From: Gnetum montanum
Lineage: Eukaryota; Streptophyta; Gnetopsida; Gnetales; Gnetaceae
Reading direction: 5' to 3'
DNA: 64,000 nucleotides
NCBI GenBank assembly: GCA_015680685.1
Contig: MNCI01005779.1
Span: 505,189 to 569,188 of the forward strand
Under the pieces are notes generated by a model. It saw only the letters and a program-made list of their open reading frames with translations, was not told where the DNA came from and made no database searches. This document shows, in pieces, positions 32,782-43,329 of this stretch. The position numbers and the translations under genes are program-made. How positions within the stretch are numbered: position 1 is the first letter of the stretch; every line of letters starts with the position of its first letter.

Positions 32782-32786
32782 CTATT
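32782..32786 (+). repeat. Target-site duplication, left of element B
   Basis: CTATT directly before the LTR, identical to 39406-39410. A 5-bp duplication is typical of Ty3 integration. Confidence 0.9.
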
Positions 32787-33596
32787 TGATGAGTCATGAA
32801 TTTGTTGGCTGTGATATCGCTGTAGCCGTGATATCACAGCCGACGCGATATCACGTACGTGATATTGCAACCTGTCTCCTCATTTATAAATAAGAGGTAG
32901 ACAGATCTGATAGGTAGTTTATTAGTTCTTAGTTTAAGTGTTAAGTTTTAAGTAATTCTTCTCTTAACCCTTCTCTCCCAGTGTATGCCTGTAGTGTGCT
33001 GATTGTAATTGTACGACACCTTTATTCGAGTGTGACGTACTTGGACATGCACATGACCGGAAATAAAGATTGAGATTACTTCATCATTGCAACATTCACT
33101 TAGTTTAATTATTTGTTTAATTGTTATTTACTGCTTTCTTAGTTAATATCTCTTCATCTTAAACTCTTGTTAAACATGGAATGAGTACAACTTGATTACG
33201 AGCATTTAAGTGTGACTACTTGGTAACCCAATAGCGTACCTAGGATCTATGGTTGGTAATCCCAGTGGTAGTTGTGCATGAAGTCCAAGATGTGTATGGA
33301 TGATCGAGGAACAGATGCTCATCACACTTAGGCTAGCTTAGATTCTCTCTCACCCTCTCTCTCTTAGCTTAGTTAATATCATTTCCCATTGTATTCAGGA
33401 GTAGCATTAGTGTAGGAACACATCATACACCTCATTCTAGACTAAACCATACGTGAAAAAGTTAACACTAGTCTAGATGGAAAGACAACGAACTGTGACC
33501 TAAGGATAACTATCTTGATCTGTGGAGTTCGACTGGATCGTGCATGAAACACTCATATTTATATGGTTGAGTGTTGGGGTACCTCGCCACTCATCA
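32787..33596 (+). repeat. 5' LTR of element B
   Basis: The 810-bp LTR is bounded by the perfect terminal inverted repeat TGATGAGT...ACTCATCA. It contains GATATC dyads (32813-32868), TATAAATA (32885-32892), AATAAAG (about 33061, likely poly(A) signal) and 'ggtaacccaatag' and 'ggtaatcccagtgg' boxes (33220-33275). It is about 94% identical by eye to the 3' LTR over alignable parts. It is 63 bp shorter, from a reduced dyad block and a missing ~17-bp piece near 33516. Confidence 0.93.
32813..32892 (+). promoter_or_regulatory. LTR promoter of B (5'): dyads and TATA box
   Basis: GATATC sites begin at 32813. The TATA-proximal dyad is at 32845-32868 (GCGATATCAC, GTAC, GTGATATTGC), followed by a 16-bp spacer and TATAAATA (32885-32892). 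Confidence 0.75.
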
Positions 33597-33616
33597 TTGG
33601 AGTCGTTGCTGGGGAT
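33597..33616 (+). promoter_or_regulatory. Primer-binding site of element B
   Basis: TTGGAGTCGTTGCTGGGGAT follows the LTR directly and fits the tRNA-Asp site (TTGGCGCCGTTGCCGGGGAT) with four differences. Confidence 0.85.
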
Positions 33617-33737
33617 GGTGCTAGTTATCTAGATTAGTTATATCATACAAGGTCATTGTATAGGAATTAATGATATATATTTTAGAAAGAAATAATTATA
33701 AAAAGTCACATATAAATTCATACATAATTGCACAACC

Positions 33738-35724
33738 ATGCCTTTACTGCAAGATTACGATAATGCCACACCTAGTGAGGAAATTCATTAGAGAACCAAC
33801 GAATTATATGACAGTGAAGATGGGAGTACGCAACCTGAAGTGGGGTTTTCTTATAAACATAAAAAAAGGAAACATCATCCCAATGCATGAAAGCATAACT
33901 TATCCAATGACGATGGACCCCTACTAGCCACTACAAGCCTAACGCAAATACAAGAGGTTGTTCAAATCTCCCGTAGGCATCATAAAGAGAGCCGTCTACC
34001 TAGGCTTGATTTAAACAACTTTTCCAATTTTTCAAGAGGCTATGACTTAGATCCACAACAACATTTACAAGCCTTCTACGATGCCTATACATGGAAAAAA
34101 ATTGATAATAGTTGGAGAAAAACACAAGCTCTTTCCTATGACACTTGTTGGCCAAGCAAAAGTATCGTATAGATTGTTAAGACCAAATTCAATATGACAT
34201 TGGCCAACAATGGTAGAACTCTTTAACGAAAGATATCAAACCTACGCAAGAGTGTCAGCCTTGAGGAAACAAATCCAAGAGTGGAAACAAGAACAACATG
34301 AACCCTTGGACATGTCCATAGAAAGATATTATGCACTATTAAAAAATTGTCCAAGCCATGAGTTTTCTGAGGAAAGGCTAATGTACCATATCATTGATGG
34401 ACTTTGTGATGCAACAAGAGAAACCCTAGGGATGTATTCCCAAGGTCAACTATATGAATTATGAACCCATCAAGTCCAAGAGCTTATCAAGCATGTAGCG
34501 AAAGAAGAAGGAGAAATGGCTAGATGGGAGAGTGTTGAAAAACATCAACGGGACCAAAATATGAACTTAACAAAGGTCCATAATCACAAAAAGGAGAAAT
34601 CAACCAATCTTGAGGAGGAAAAACCATCTTTGCCAGTACCACAATCATTAGAGGAAGTCGAGGCAAAGATTAATAAGATGTTGGAATGGACACATAAAAA
34701 GTGTGGAGAATATATTGATATTATTGGATATAGAGTTTTGACAACCTGAGAAGCAGGACAAAGTATCACTAGACAATTAGAAAGAAGGGATAAGGAAAAT
34801 AAGAGCTCAACTACCAATCATACATATGAATGCAACATTTGCCTATATGATCATCCCAAGGGCCAATGCCTAATCTTGTTACATTTATATGAGCATTGGT
34901 GAAGCACGTTACATCTTTATTTTGTACAGAGATACTATGTTCGATCATAGTGGCAACAATCCTAGTAATGGGGGAAGCCACCCCTAAACTAGAGACACCC
35001 TTCATATCATCTAAATCCAAATGCTTATCTAGTCCAATACCTTGTTCCTCCAACTGGGCCAACATACTCTATCTCACCACATTATCATTCTCCTCAATAC
35101 TATCAGCCCATGTCCTCAACCCAACCACCACCTTGTGCACCTTACACTTCTCCTAATTTTCAACATTCTCATCCTTTCCCTCCTTCTACATCTCCACCAA
35201 TTGTTCCTAAGGTGTTTGCACCATAGCAACAATCCTCGAATGTTACTTATGCTACTATTTCCAACAGTAGTGAGAGATCTTAGCAACATCGAAGGTGTCC
35301 CTTCTTTAGAAATGACCATAGGAAGGGACAACACAATTTCAAGGCCACTACATCCTCCAACTCAGCACAAGTCCAACATTGTGGTGCATCCCTCTCTTCG
35401 AACCCAACGTCTCATGTTACTTCATCAGGGCCACTAATTAACACTCCAACAACCATACAGCCCAATGTACATAGCCATGGAGGACAACACCCCGATCCTT
35501 GCATACCATCGTACAGTCACAAATATCATAGTGGGTCAACTCTTTACCAAAGAACCACATCTTACAAATTGCCCCACTATGCTTACTATAATCAAGTGTA
35601 TGAACCCCAATGCGGTAGGTATGACCAAGTTTTGATCTTTCCAACATGTAAGGATCCTCATCCTTCAACTATTAATCCTCGCCATGCTCAAACGTTTAGT
35701 TATGGGGGATATCCCCCATTCTAA
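33738..35724 (+). pseudogene. Gag of element B
   Basis: Gag runs from ATG 33738 (MPLLQD, matching MSLLQD of C) to a stop at 35722-35724 after SYGGYPPF. The core is open at 34210-34464 (MVELFNERYQTYAR, then HEPLDMSIERYY and the IIDGLCDATRETLG block). Helical charged sequence follows (34516-34749). The zinc knuckle at 34831-34869 is intact as CX2CX3HX4C. The Pro-rich tail carries CPFFRNDHRKGQHN. Frameshifts and stops occur near 33790, 34120-34200, 34463 and 34750. No protease follows. It is the nearest relative of Gag C. Confidence 0.82.
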
Positions 35725-37570
35725 TAACAAGTAGGATTAATAAATATTTTTCATTTTCTTTAATTTTACAATTTTTTTTCTAGTTTTCATCTTTTAATTT
35801 CTTATTTTTTCTTTTTGTCTTTTTATCTGTTTACAAGTAATCTCATCTATGAATAAAACACTTATGTGGCTCGTTGGTTGAGGGGTGTTCTATGTTATCA
35901 AGTCTCGAGTGATCAATTATGTGGACAGTGAGCCCATTACACCCCCTCATCCATTCTACAAATAAGAGGTTCTATTTGAGGGTACAGTGATATTCTTGAC
36001 ATTGTTAAAACTTAAAATTAATTTTGTGTTCATTGTACCCAGAATGAAGAAGGATCGACCAAGAGGGAATGATTAGGATGTGACATCAAGGGGACTTGTG
36101 ATTCTCTTTGGTGACGTCTGTGAGAGTTATCATGCAACGTGTTTGTACTAAGATCCTTATAGATCTAATGCAAAATGGGAGTAAGAGTAATCAAAAGGCA
36201 CTCAAAAATCCAATGCGGTTGTAGGGGGTCCCATTGGAAAGACATGCACCCATGCCTGAAGGTTGGCAGCTTCTCTATATTCAACAATCAATAAAAAAAG
36301 AAGAAAAGAGAAAAAAAAACAAACAAAGGAAGTGCCAGAAAACAAAAATAATTCCTCCCTTAAACAAAATTCCAAGCAATCGTACGCCTTGTTGTTCTGG
36401 TACTCTTATAGTTGCTCATCATGGGATGAAACAATGTGGTGTCGCTGATCAAAGGAATGGACTTAGTCCTAATCTTGGAATGATGGGTTAATGACACCTT
36501 AATCATGCATTACATGCAGAATTCACTATGCCCTGGGTCAATTACCTCATGTCCCAATCTCTACAATCCCTTCTATAGTCCATCTCATCTCGTTGTTCAT
36601 GTAATTGTAGCTCATGTCTCGTATAGCATAGAATTCTTACCTCATCTCGGTGATATTTACATGTGTGTGTTTTGTGGAACCAGTGCAGATTACATTTAAC
36701 CCTTCAAGTACCCACAGACACTTTTAAGTGTGGTTACGTAAGGGCATTATAGGTTGGAACCTACTTTGGGGAGGACCCACTTGCGTAATTTTTGTAATTC
36801 ACACTCATGACCCATCTTCCACACACCATTTATTATCCTTAGAATGTTGCCAACAATTTTCTTTCCCTTATTAGTATCCCTCAGATTCAACGTTCTTATG
36901 AACCATCACATAGCCTTTTTCTCCCATCTGAGGCCCTTATTGATAAATTCCACACCATCATAATTATTTGTACCTTTTGAACTAATTGAATTACCCTAGA
37001 ACCTCTTAACAATAGCCCAATGTCCTAAGTTTACATCGTTCAAAAAAAATATATTAAAAATTCGGTACATTCTCTAAGTGCCCTATCTTCGATGAAAATA
37101 TATATACGTGATCCCCCTGTGCTAATCAACATCATTTGCAATTGTTCATGTAGGGGAAGTTTTTCAAATTCCTCTCTACGACTCATGATTGCATGTCCCT
37201 TGCTTTCATATCCATAACTCGCTTACTGGTACTCCGATTTTCATTCCATTTGAACCTACTTGAACCCAGAGTGTTTAGCTTAGTTGTGGGCGAGGGGCAC
37301 ACGCTGAATAATGCATAAATTTTTTGAAATTCATCATCACCCGAAGGACATATTTAAGGGTAATTAGTTGTAAAATTACGAATAAAATGTGTCAAAAAAA
37401 ATTTAATCCCCTTAGCTATACTAGAAAATTAAATTTGGAAACCACCTAAGCAAAGAGGACTCAACATTATAATCTTTTGGGGACATGTTCTTCCAATAAT
37501 TAACATCACACAGAAATAAAGTAAATCTATTAAGGCTAGCAGTAAGGTATAACCTAACTTTGGTAACAAC
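35725..37570 (+). mobile_element. Leader between gag and ORF2 of element B
   Basis: This is non-coding, collinear with C 14591-12684. It includes a T-rich start, 'ttctacaaataagaggttc' (35953), which resembles the LTR TATA region, 'aacctactttggggaggacccac' (36757), and a segment near 37060-37150 where C has its internal dyads but B has only 'atatatatacgtgat'. Small open stretches at 36234-36491 are not conserved in C. There is no pol. Confidence 0.6.
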
Positions 37571-37601
37571 CTTACTAACGATTGGCCCCATGTGATTGCA
37601 G
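37571..37601 (+). promoter_or_regulatory. Predicted 3' splice site at the start of ORF2 (element B)
   Basis: CTTACTAACG holds the ideal branch sequence TACTAAC (37573-37579). It is followed 23 nt later by GTGATTGCAG, and the ORF2 ATG starts at the next base. The arrangement is conserved in C (12653-12683), while the bases between differ. Confidence 0.55.
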
Positions 37602-38350
37602 ATGGTCCCAGAACACGGACAACAGGAAGGTTCTGCTCAAGGTGTGATCGAATGACCTAGGGGAGGTGAAGGACAACTTCCTATCAAAAAACATGCAGAG
37701 CAGGAGGAACAATCATTTAATATCCACCAAGAAGACCCTACCACTGTACCATCAAGGTAGGTAGAATGAGGAGCCGCTACAACATCTAAATAGGGACAAT
37801 ATTTCACGTTGCCCCAGGATTGTCTTCAGACCATCCATGAAAGGTCCATATTCACTGTAGTGATCATGGAATTAAACTTTGGACCTTTCATAGAATTTTC
37901 TCTAGAGGCCATTAGGGATCACCTCAAAGGGTCCCCATTATGGCCTACACTCTCTGAAATCGGTGCTTGGTACTTAGGGAAAATGTACCAATTTTGGCAA
38001 AACAAAGAAGAAGGCACCATGGTTAACATTTGTGGTGTGACTATTGATTTCTCTGTTGAAGCCATTTCGGAAGTATTAAACCTTCCGAATATAGGGCCAA
38101 AGGTTGTTCAAAATAGAGCAACTTAATAAAATATTGATAGAGAATAAAAGGGTGGTGGAAGAAAAAGAGAAGGATGATTAGGATGCCTCTATGACACAAG
38201 TGCAAACTTACATGCACGCAAAGGCACTCAAGGCCTTACAAGAGGAGAAACTCTAGGCCATACTTCAACACCATCAAATCCCAATATCTAGAGTGCAAGA
38301 CAAGGGAAAGACACCCATGGAGGAGCCACCACCACTAGGAACTACATGAT
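37602..38350 (+). pseudogene. ORF2 of element B, shortened
   Basis: Starting at ATG 37602 (MVPEHGQQ), an N-terminal Gln/Glu-rich part with stops leads to an open block at 37809-38126. This holds the VIMELNFGPFIEF and EAIRDHLKGS segments and NICGVTIDFSVEAISEVLNLPN. The block matches ORF2 of C (ELNFESFVEF, IRDHLKRS, NIYGVTVYFS) and the 'putative plant transposon protein' pattern. The LPFPCLIRKLC part kept in C and G is missing, so B has an internal deletion. A charged tail with QEEKL-like sequence ends near 38350. The position before the 3' LTR suggests an env-like or accessory role, which is unproven. Confidence 0.65.
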
Positions 38351-38518
38351 TTCCATCCAATTTTGTAATCATAGGATTTTCATTTGTGTTGTGTTTCAAT
38401 TTTGTTCTAACTCCACACTATGGCATGAATGCACTCTAGTCAATCAATAATCCCACACGTATCCACTATGTAATCAATGGAGCTTGTTCTCACTTTAACT
38501 CGAGGACGAGTTTTCATT

Positions 38519-38532
38519 CAGTCATGGGGGTA
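38519..38532 (+). promoter_or_regulatory. Polypurine tract of element B
   Basis: CAGTCATGGGGGTA directly precedes the 3' LTR start TGATGAGT. It is the expected plus-strand primer site, and D has CAGTCGTGGGGGTA at the same place. Confidence 0.8.
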
Positions 38533-39405
38533 TGATGAGTCATGAATTTGCTGGTTGTGATATCACTGCAACCATGATATTACATTCGCGATATCACAGC
38601 CAATGCGATATCACATATGCGATATTGCGGCCTAGTCATGATATCACATACACAGTATCGTAGCCTATCTCCTCATCTATAAATAAGAGGTAGACAAATC
38701 CGATAGGAAATTTTTCAGTTCTTAGTTTAAGTGTTAAGTTTTAAGTAGTTCTTCTCTTAACACTTCTCTCCTAGTGTATGTCCACAGTGTGATGATTGTA
38801 ATTGTATGACACCTTTATTCGAGTGTGACGTACTTGGACATGCACATGACCAGAAATAAAGATTGAGATAACTTCATCATTGCAACATTCACTTAGTTTA
38901 ATTATTTGTTTGATTGTTATTTACTGCTTTCTTAGTTAATATCTCTTCACCCTAAACTACTGCTAAACATGAAATGAATATGACTTGATTACGAGCATTT
39001 AAGTGTGACTACTTGGTAACCCAGTAGCGTACCTGTGATCTGTGCTTGGTAATCCCAGTGGTAATCATGCATGAAGTCCAAGATGTATATGGATGATCGA
39101 GAAATGGATGCTCATCGCACCTAGGCTAGCTTAGATTCTCTCTCACCCTCTCTTTCTAAGCTTAGTTAATATCATTTCCCATTGTATTCAAAAGTAGCAT
39201 TAGTGTAGGAACACATCATACACCTCATTCTAGACTAAACCATATGTGACAAAGTTAAAACTAGTCCAGATGGGAAGACAGTGAACTGCAACCTAAGGAT
39301 AACTGTCTTGATACCACAACTAGTCCATCTGTGGAGTTCGACTGGATCGTGCGTGAAACGCTCATATTCGTATGGTTGAGTGTAAGAGTACCTAACCACT
39401 CATCA
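38533..39405 (+). repeat. 3' LTR of element B
   Basis: The 873-bp LTR shares the ends TGATGAGT...ACTCATCA with the 5' LTR. It has an expanded GATATC block (38557-38661), TATAAATA (38678-38685), AATAAAG (about 38854) and the 'accacaactagtcc' piece (39312) that the 5' LTR lacks. Differences from the 5' LTR are mainly transitions. Confidence 0.93.
38557..38685 (+). promoter_or_regulatory. LTR promoter of B (3'): dyads and TATA box
   Basis: Several GATATC-type sites occur from 38557. The TATA-proximal dyad is 38638-38661 (second half decayed to CAGTATCGT), then a 16-bp spacer and TATAAATA (38678-38685). Confidence 0.7.
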
Positions 39406-39410
39406 CTATT
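39406..39410 (+). repeat. Target-site duplication, right of element B
   Basis: CTATT, identical to 32782-32786. Confidence 0.9.
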
Positions 39411-41269
39411 TCTAAACTATACTAGTCATAAACAAGTATCATTCATCCTCTATTAAGACTTTAATGTGAAAGTTAAAAGTGGTGTTCATGAATTATTTAA
39501 GTGTAGATGTGTAAAAGAGCCTTTAGAAGAGGACTTTGATGTGAAGATGATGTTTTTCTCCATTCATCGTATACTCCCTCGAGCTAGTACATACACTACC
39601 TACTTTGAATCTTTAACAAAGAAGTTGAATTTCCATCCTTTTAGCTAATGCATACTTCACCTAGTTCAAATCCTCAATAGATAAGTTGAATTCCCAAATT
39701 TATGAATAGATGATGCTAATGGATAGTGTTCATTAGGAATCACAATTCACTAATTCTGTTGCCATAATTAATAATGACAAGTGAACATCCTTCTTCATCA
39801 AGATCTTATATTACATTTGGTATGATACTTGATTCTTTTAAGTTATCAAGCTATTGGTGTTAATCCCTAAGAAATTATTCAAGGAGCAAGATCATGCCTT
39901 ACCCTCTAGAATAAGACACTTATATCATGTAGCTCTTATGGTAAAATTACAAGTACATTTCTTAAACCTCAAGGTACTTTGTTTTTGTTTCTTATTTTCT
40001 TATTTTTCTAAATTAGGTAAATTGAATATTTTAGAATGATATCAATAGGAAATAAAGTATTGTCCTACCTTCACCTAAGTAACTAGAGATACATGATGTG
40101 CAAACTATACATTGATTAAAACTAGTAATTGGTGGTTCATAAATCTTTAAGTGACCTCTTGTCATTACCTAAAGATTAAGGTAAGTGGCTGATGAGATCA
40201 AAATTTTCTCCCATATATTTTTTTCATTATATTTTCTTCCTATAATAATGAAGAGAATTTTAAATTTTAACCCCACTCAAAAGAAGACATTAAGGAATTT
40301 AAGCATTAGAAAATGGAGAGAGCACTAGAGCATGAAGAATAAACATTCATGAAAACTCTTCTCAGGATGAATGAAAGCTAAGAGAGATAGTTTTTCATCT
40401 TAATCTTAAATGATATCATTCCATAATCATGCCAATGTCATTGTATAATAAATGATGTAATTAATGTAATAAGAGTTGGAAGGACATATTATAATAACAT
40501 GCATGTCTCTTGAAATGAACTTTGAAGGTTTGTTCTAATGTATTTATACCTAGAAATTATAGCTTATGATAGCATGGATTTGTAGACCTAGTAAGGTGAG
40601 GAATGGATGTTGGATGAAGTGGAACAAAAAGGTGACTAGTATTTTTGGAAAATTATTCTCTCATAATCTTACATGAACACCTTCATAAATCACATGTTTT
40701 AGTGTATGATTTGTGACTATAAATAATCTTCAAAATGATATAACCCTTGATAGATTGATGATCACAAAATGAAAGGCCATGCACCTTCAATCAAATATGA
40801 TCTTAGCCTATTAGCCAAGATTAGAATTAATAAGGGAATATATCAATTACAATGAATTTAGTAATTAATTTGATAGAGAAAAGGTAGTAATAATAAGATT
40901 TAAGTGATATGGATATATATATGATAGATAAGAGATATAAAAAATAATAGATGGTATACCAAATATGTGGGAAATAGGTTTAGGTTTTTCATTCCTAGAA
41001 ACAAAGAATGATTTATTAGATAAATTGCTAAAGTTTGCCTCGTAGGAAAGACTAAGAGCTACAATGATATGGGATACAAAATTTAGATTGAAATTGATTG
41101 CTGAAACTTAGTTTATGAGCAAAAAATGGTTTAGATAATAGATTTTGACCTCTTATAGGTTCATAGATGAATGAAAGGTTTTTCAACATTGTTTAAATAT
41201 ATTTTGATGGTCAAATAGGATTGTTTTCAAATGCTATCCTATAGGTGACATTGATAGGTAGCATAGAGA
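39411..41269. other. No gene seen; unassigned repeat-like DNA
   Basis: Two short open stretches (39466-39648 and 39854-40039) lack recognisable domains. The second copy of the dispersed repeat (40412-40670) lies here. The rest is AT-rich and unassigned. Confidence 0.45.
40412..40670 (+). repeat. Dispersed repeat, copy 2
   Basis: This matches 31573-31850 in the same orientation at about 70-75% by eye. Removing B leaves the two copies about 2.2 kb apart, so they may be parts of one older element. Confidence 0.55.
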
Positions 41270-42350
41270 TGGAGTGACACTGATGCTAGTCCTAGTGATA
41301 TTAACACTAGTGTTAACTTTTTCACTTAAATTTCCAATGATGCAAGTGTTTGGACCAATATTTTAGGCTATAGATGATGTTGGAATGGCCATGGAACAAG
41401 TAGGTAAAATAGTTGATGTAGATGTTGGTACTATATATCTTTCAAAATCAAAACATTCTCTCAAATCTTAAGGCATTAGCCTTGAATTGATGTTAGAAAT
41501 TGATATTGATAGGGTTAGGATTTTCCAAAAATAATTGAGTTTATAATTATTAACTTAGAATTCAATTTTAATAATTCAAAGCCTGTGGATTAAGAAAGTG
41601 ATGCTAGGTGACGCACATGTCCTAGCACAACTTTTTTTTTGTGTCTTCAAACTACTAATTCATGGCCTCAAGGATCACTATCAATGCCAAAAGTGTTGTT
41701 GAACATTGGCAAGATAATGTCAAATGGAGGTTGGAGGTTACATAGGATTAAAAGATCATCTAGAGTGAAACTTTGAGGTCATGATATATAGGTATCATTG
41801 GTAGGTAATGATGACATTGTTGTTAGCATCACCTAAGAAGCATGCAGGTGAATAATGTTGATCTATATCTTCTATGATTTTTGACATCACTAAGATGGAT
41901 GTTTGTAATCTTCAGGATGATGTAGACTAATTTTTGGAGGCCTTGATAGAGGAAAACATAGAGTTAGAAGATAATTTTTTGCATGATGATTCAATGGTGA
42001 TTTTAGATGACATGCAACATCACTAGGTTGCAAGATTCAATTTTTGACATCCAAAAAGTTGCTAAAGTCACTAAAATTAATGCTTGTTACCTAGGAGATG
42101 ATGTGGTTTAGTTATTGTAGGTGAAATAGAGATAACACTATGGTTAATAGATGAATTTTTTATGTTGGAAAGGAAAGTGATGCTAGTTGGTGATGCTAAC
42201 ATTGACATCAACATTACCTAGTGTCACCTAGGTAAACATGTCATTTAAAAAATTTGAAAGGTACTAAAATCATTAAAAATGATGTATATTCTCTTAGGAA
42301 TGATTAGGATCAATTTTTAGAATGTTGTAGAAGTTTTCTATTCAAGATGA
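41270..42350 (+). repeat. Diverged tandem array, mean period about 193 bp
   Basis: The box TGATGCTAG recurs at 41281, 41599 and 42178, with weaker equivalents near 41782 and 41997. From 41599 to 42178 is 579 bp, three units of 193. A second anchor ('aggatgatgtag', 'aggagatgatgtgg', 'aggaatgattagg') recurs near 41916, 42092 and 42297. Each unit has a partly palindromic box with 'catcacctag' opposite 'tgatgctag'. Units are strongly diverged. Confidence 0.55.
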
Positions 42351-43329
42351 TGATTCTCAAGTATTTTAATGGTTTAAGAAGATATGATAATGTTGAAGCC
42401 ACACTTAAGTTGGTTACTAAATTATCAAAAGCATTGGTAGAAAATTATCCTCTCTTAATGGATGTTGCTAAAATTTCAAATGTGGATTTATTTAGAAGAA
42501 GATTTATGATAATTTGATGATGTATTTGCAATGAGAAAAGAGAGGGAAAAGAAGTAGGATGAAGGGAGATTAATAGGATATTGAGGATAAATCCATCATG
42601 AGGTTGGTGTTTTTCCATAGGAAGGGACATGATGAAATCATAAACATAATATGGCTAAAAGGATATCATTAATTACTTTCATACCTTTTTCCACTCAAAC
42701 TCTCAATATACCTTCATTAGAATAGAATAAAGTTTCTCAATCCTTACTAATATATTGATGATGAGAAGGAAAATAGACATGAGCAAGAGTTGGAGAAGGA
42801 ATGGAGAGTCAAGTAAGAGGAGAGATGAGATATAAATTTCTAAAATAAACATGAACAAATAAAAGAAAAGAAATGAGGGACATTACTAATATACCATGTT
42901 CAAATGCTATGCCATAGAAGTAGGACATAGTTAGATTCCATACTCTAATGATACTGATAGCTAATAATGTGATAAATTGATAAATTTTTTTCTTATTCCC
43001 CTTAAGCTCAACACATGTTCGCATGGAGTAAAAACAATGAAAAACTTATAGCTCTTTATATAAGGGAGACTAGTTGTTAATATTCTTATCATGATGTATT
43101 ATAAAGAAGACATTAGTAGAATTAGATAATTAAAAACTAGATAAACTAAATGAATTTGAATGAAAGAGATATAGGAGAATGATAGCGAGAAAGAGAGAGA
43201 GAGAGAGAGAGCTTTTCTACCTTAGATATATTACTTTTTGATATATGCTCAATTGACAAGATCTAGATATTGATTATCATATGAGTTTGTTAGATAATAT
43301 GCTTCAATGTTAATATTCTTAATAATGAT
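42351..43329. other. No gene seen; contains a (GA)n microsatellite
   Basis: This is AT-rich and unassigned. A (GA)n run of about 24 bp occupies 43188-43211. Short open stretches on minus (42445-42630, 42809-43024) show no domain and are broken. Confidence 0.45.
43188..43211 (+). repeat. (GA)n microsatellite
   Basis: A near-continuous GA dinucleotide run. Confidence 0.9.

Noticed and set aside
32813-32868. GATATC repeats as a possible CRISPR array or minisatellite
   Set aside because: Repeats are only 10 bp, have no unique spacers of even size, and occur at the same place in every LTR of a plant retroelement. They are promoter elements.
35042-35437. Open frame of 131 codons, plus strand, in element B
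   Set aside because: It is an alternate frame of the Pro-rich Gag tail. The Gag frame contains CPFFRNDHRKGQHN, conserved in C.
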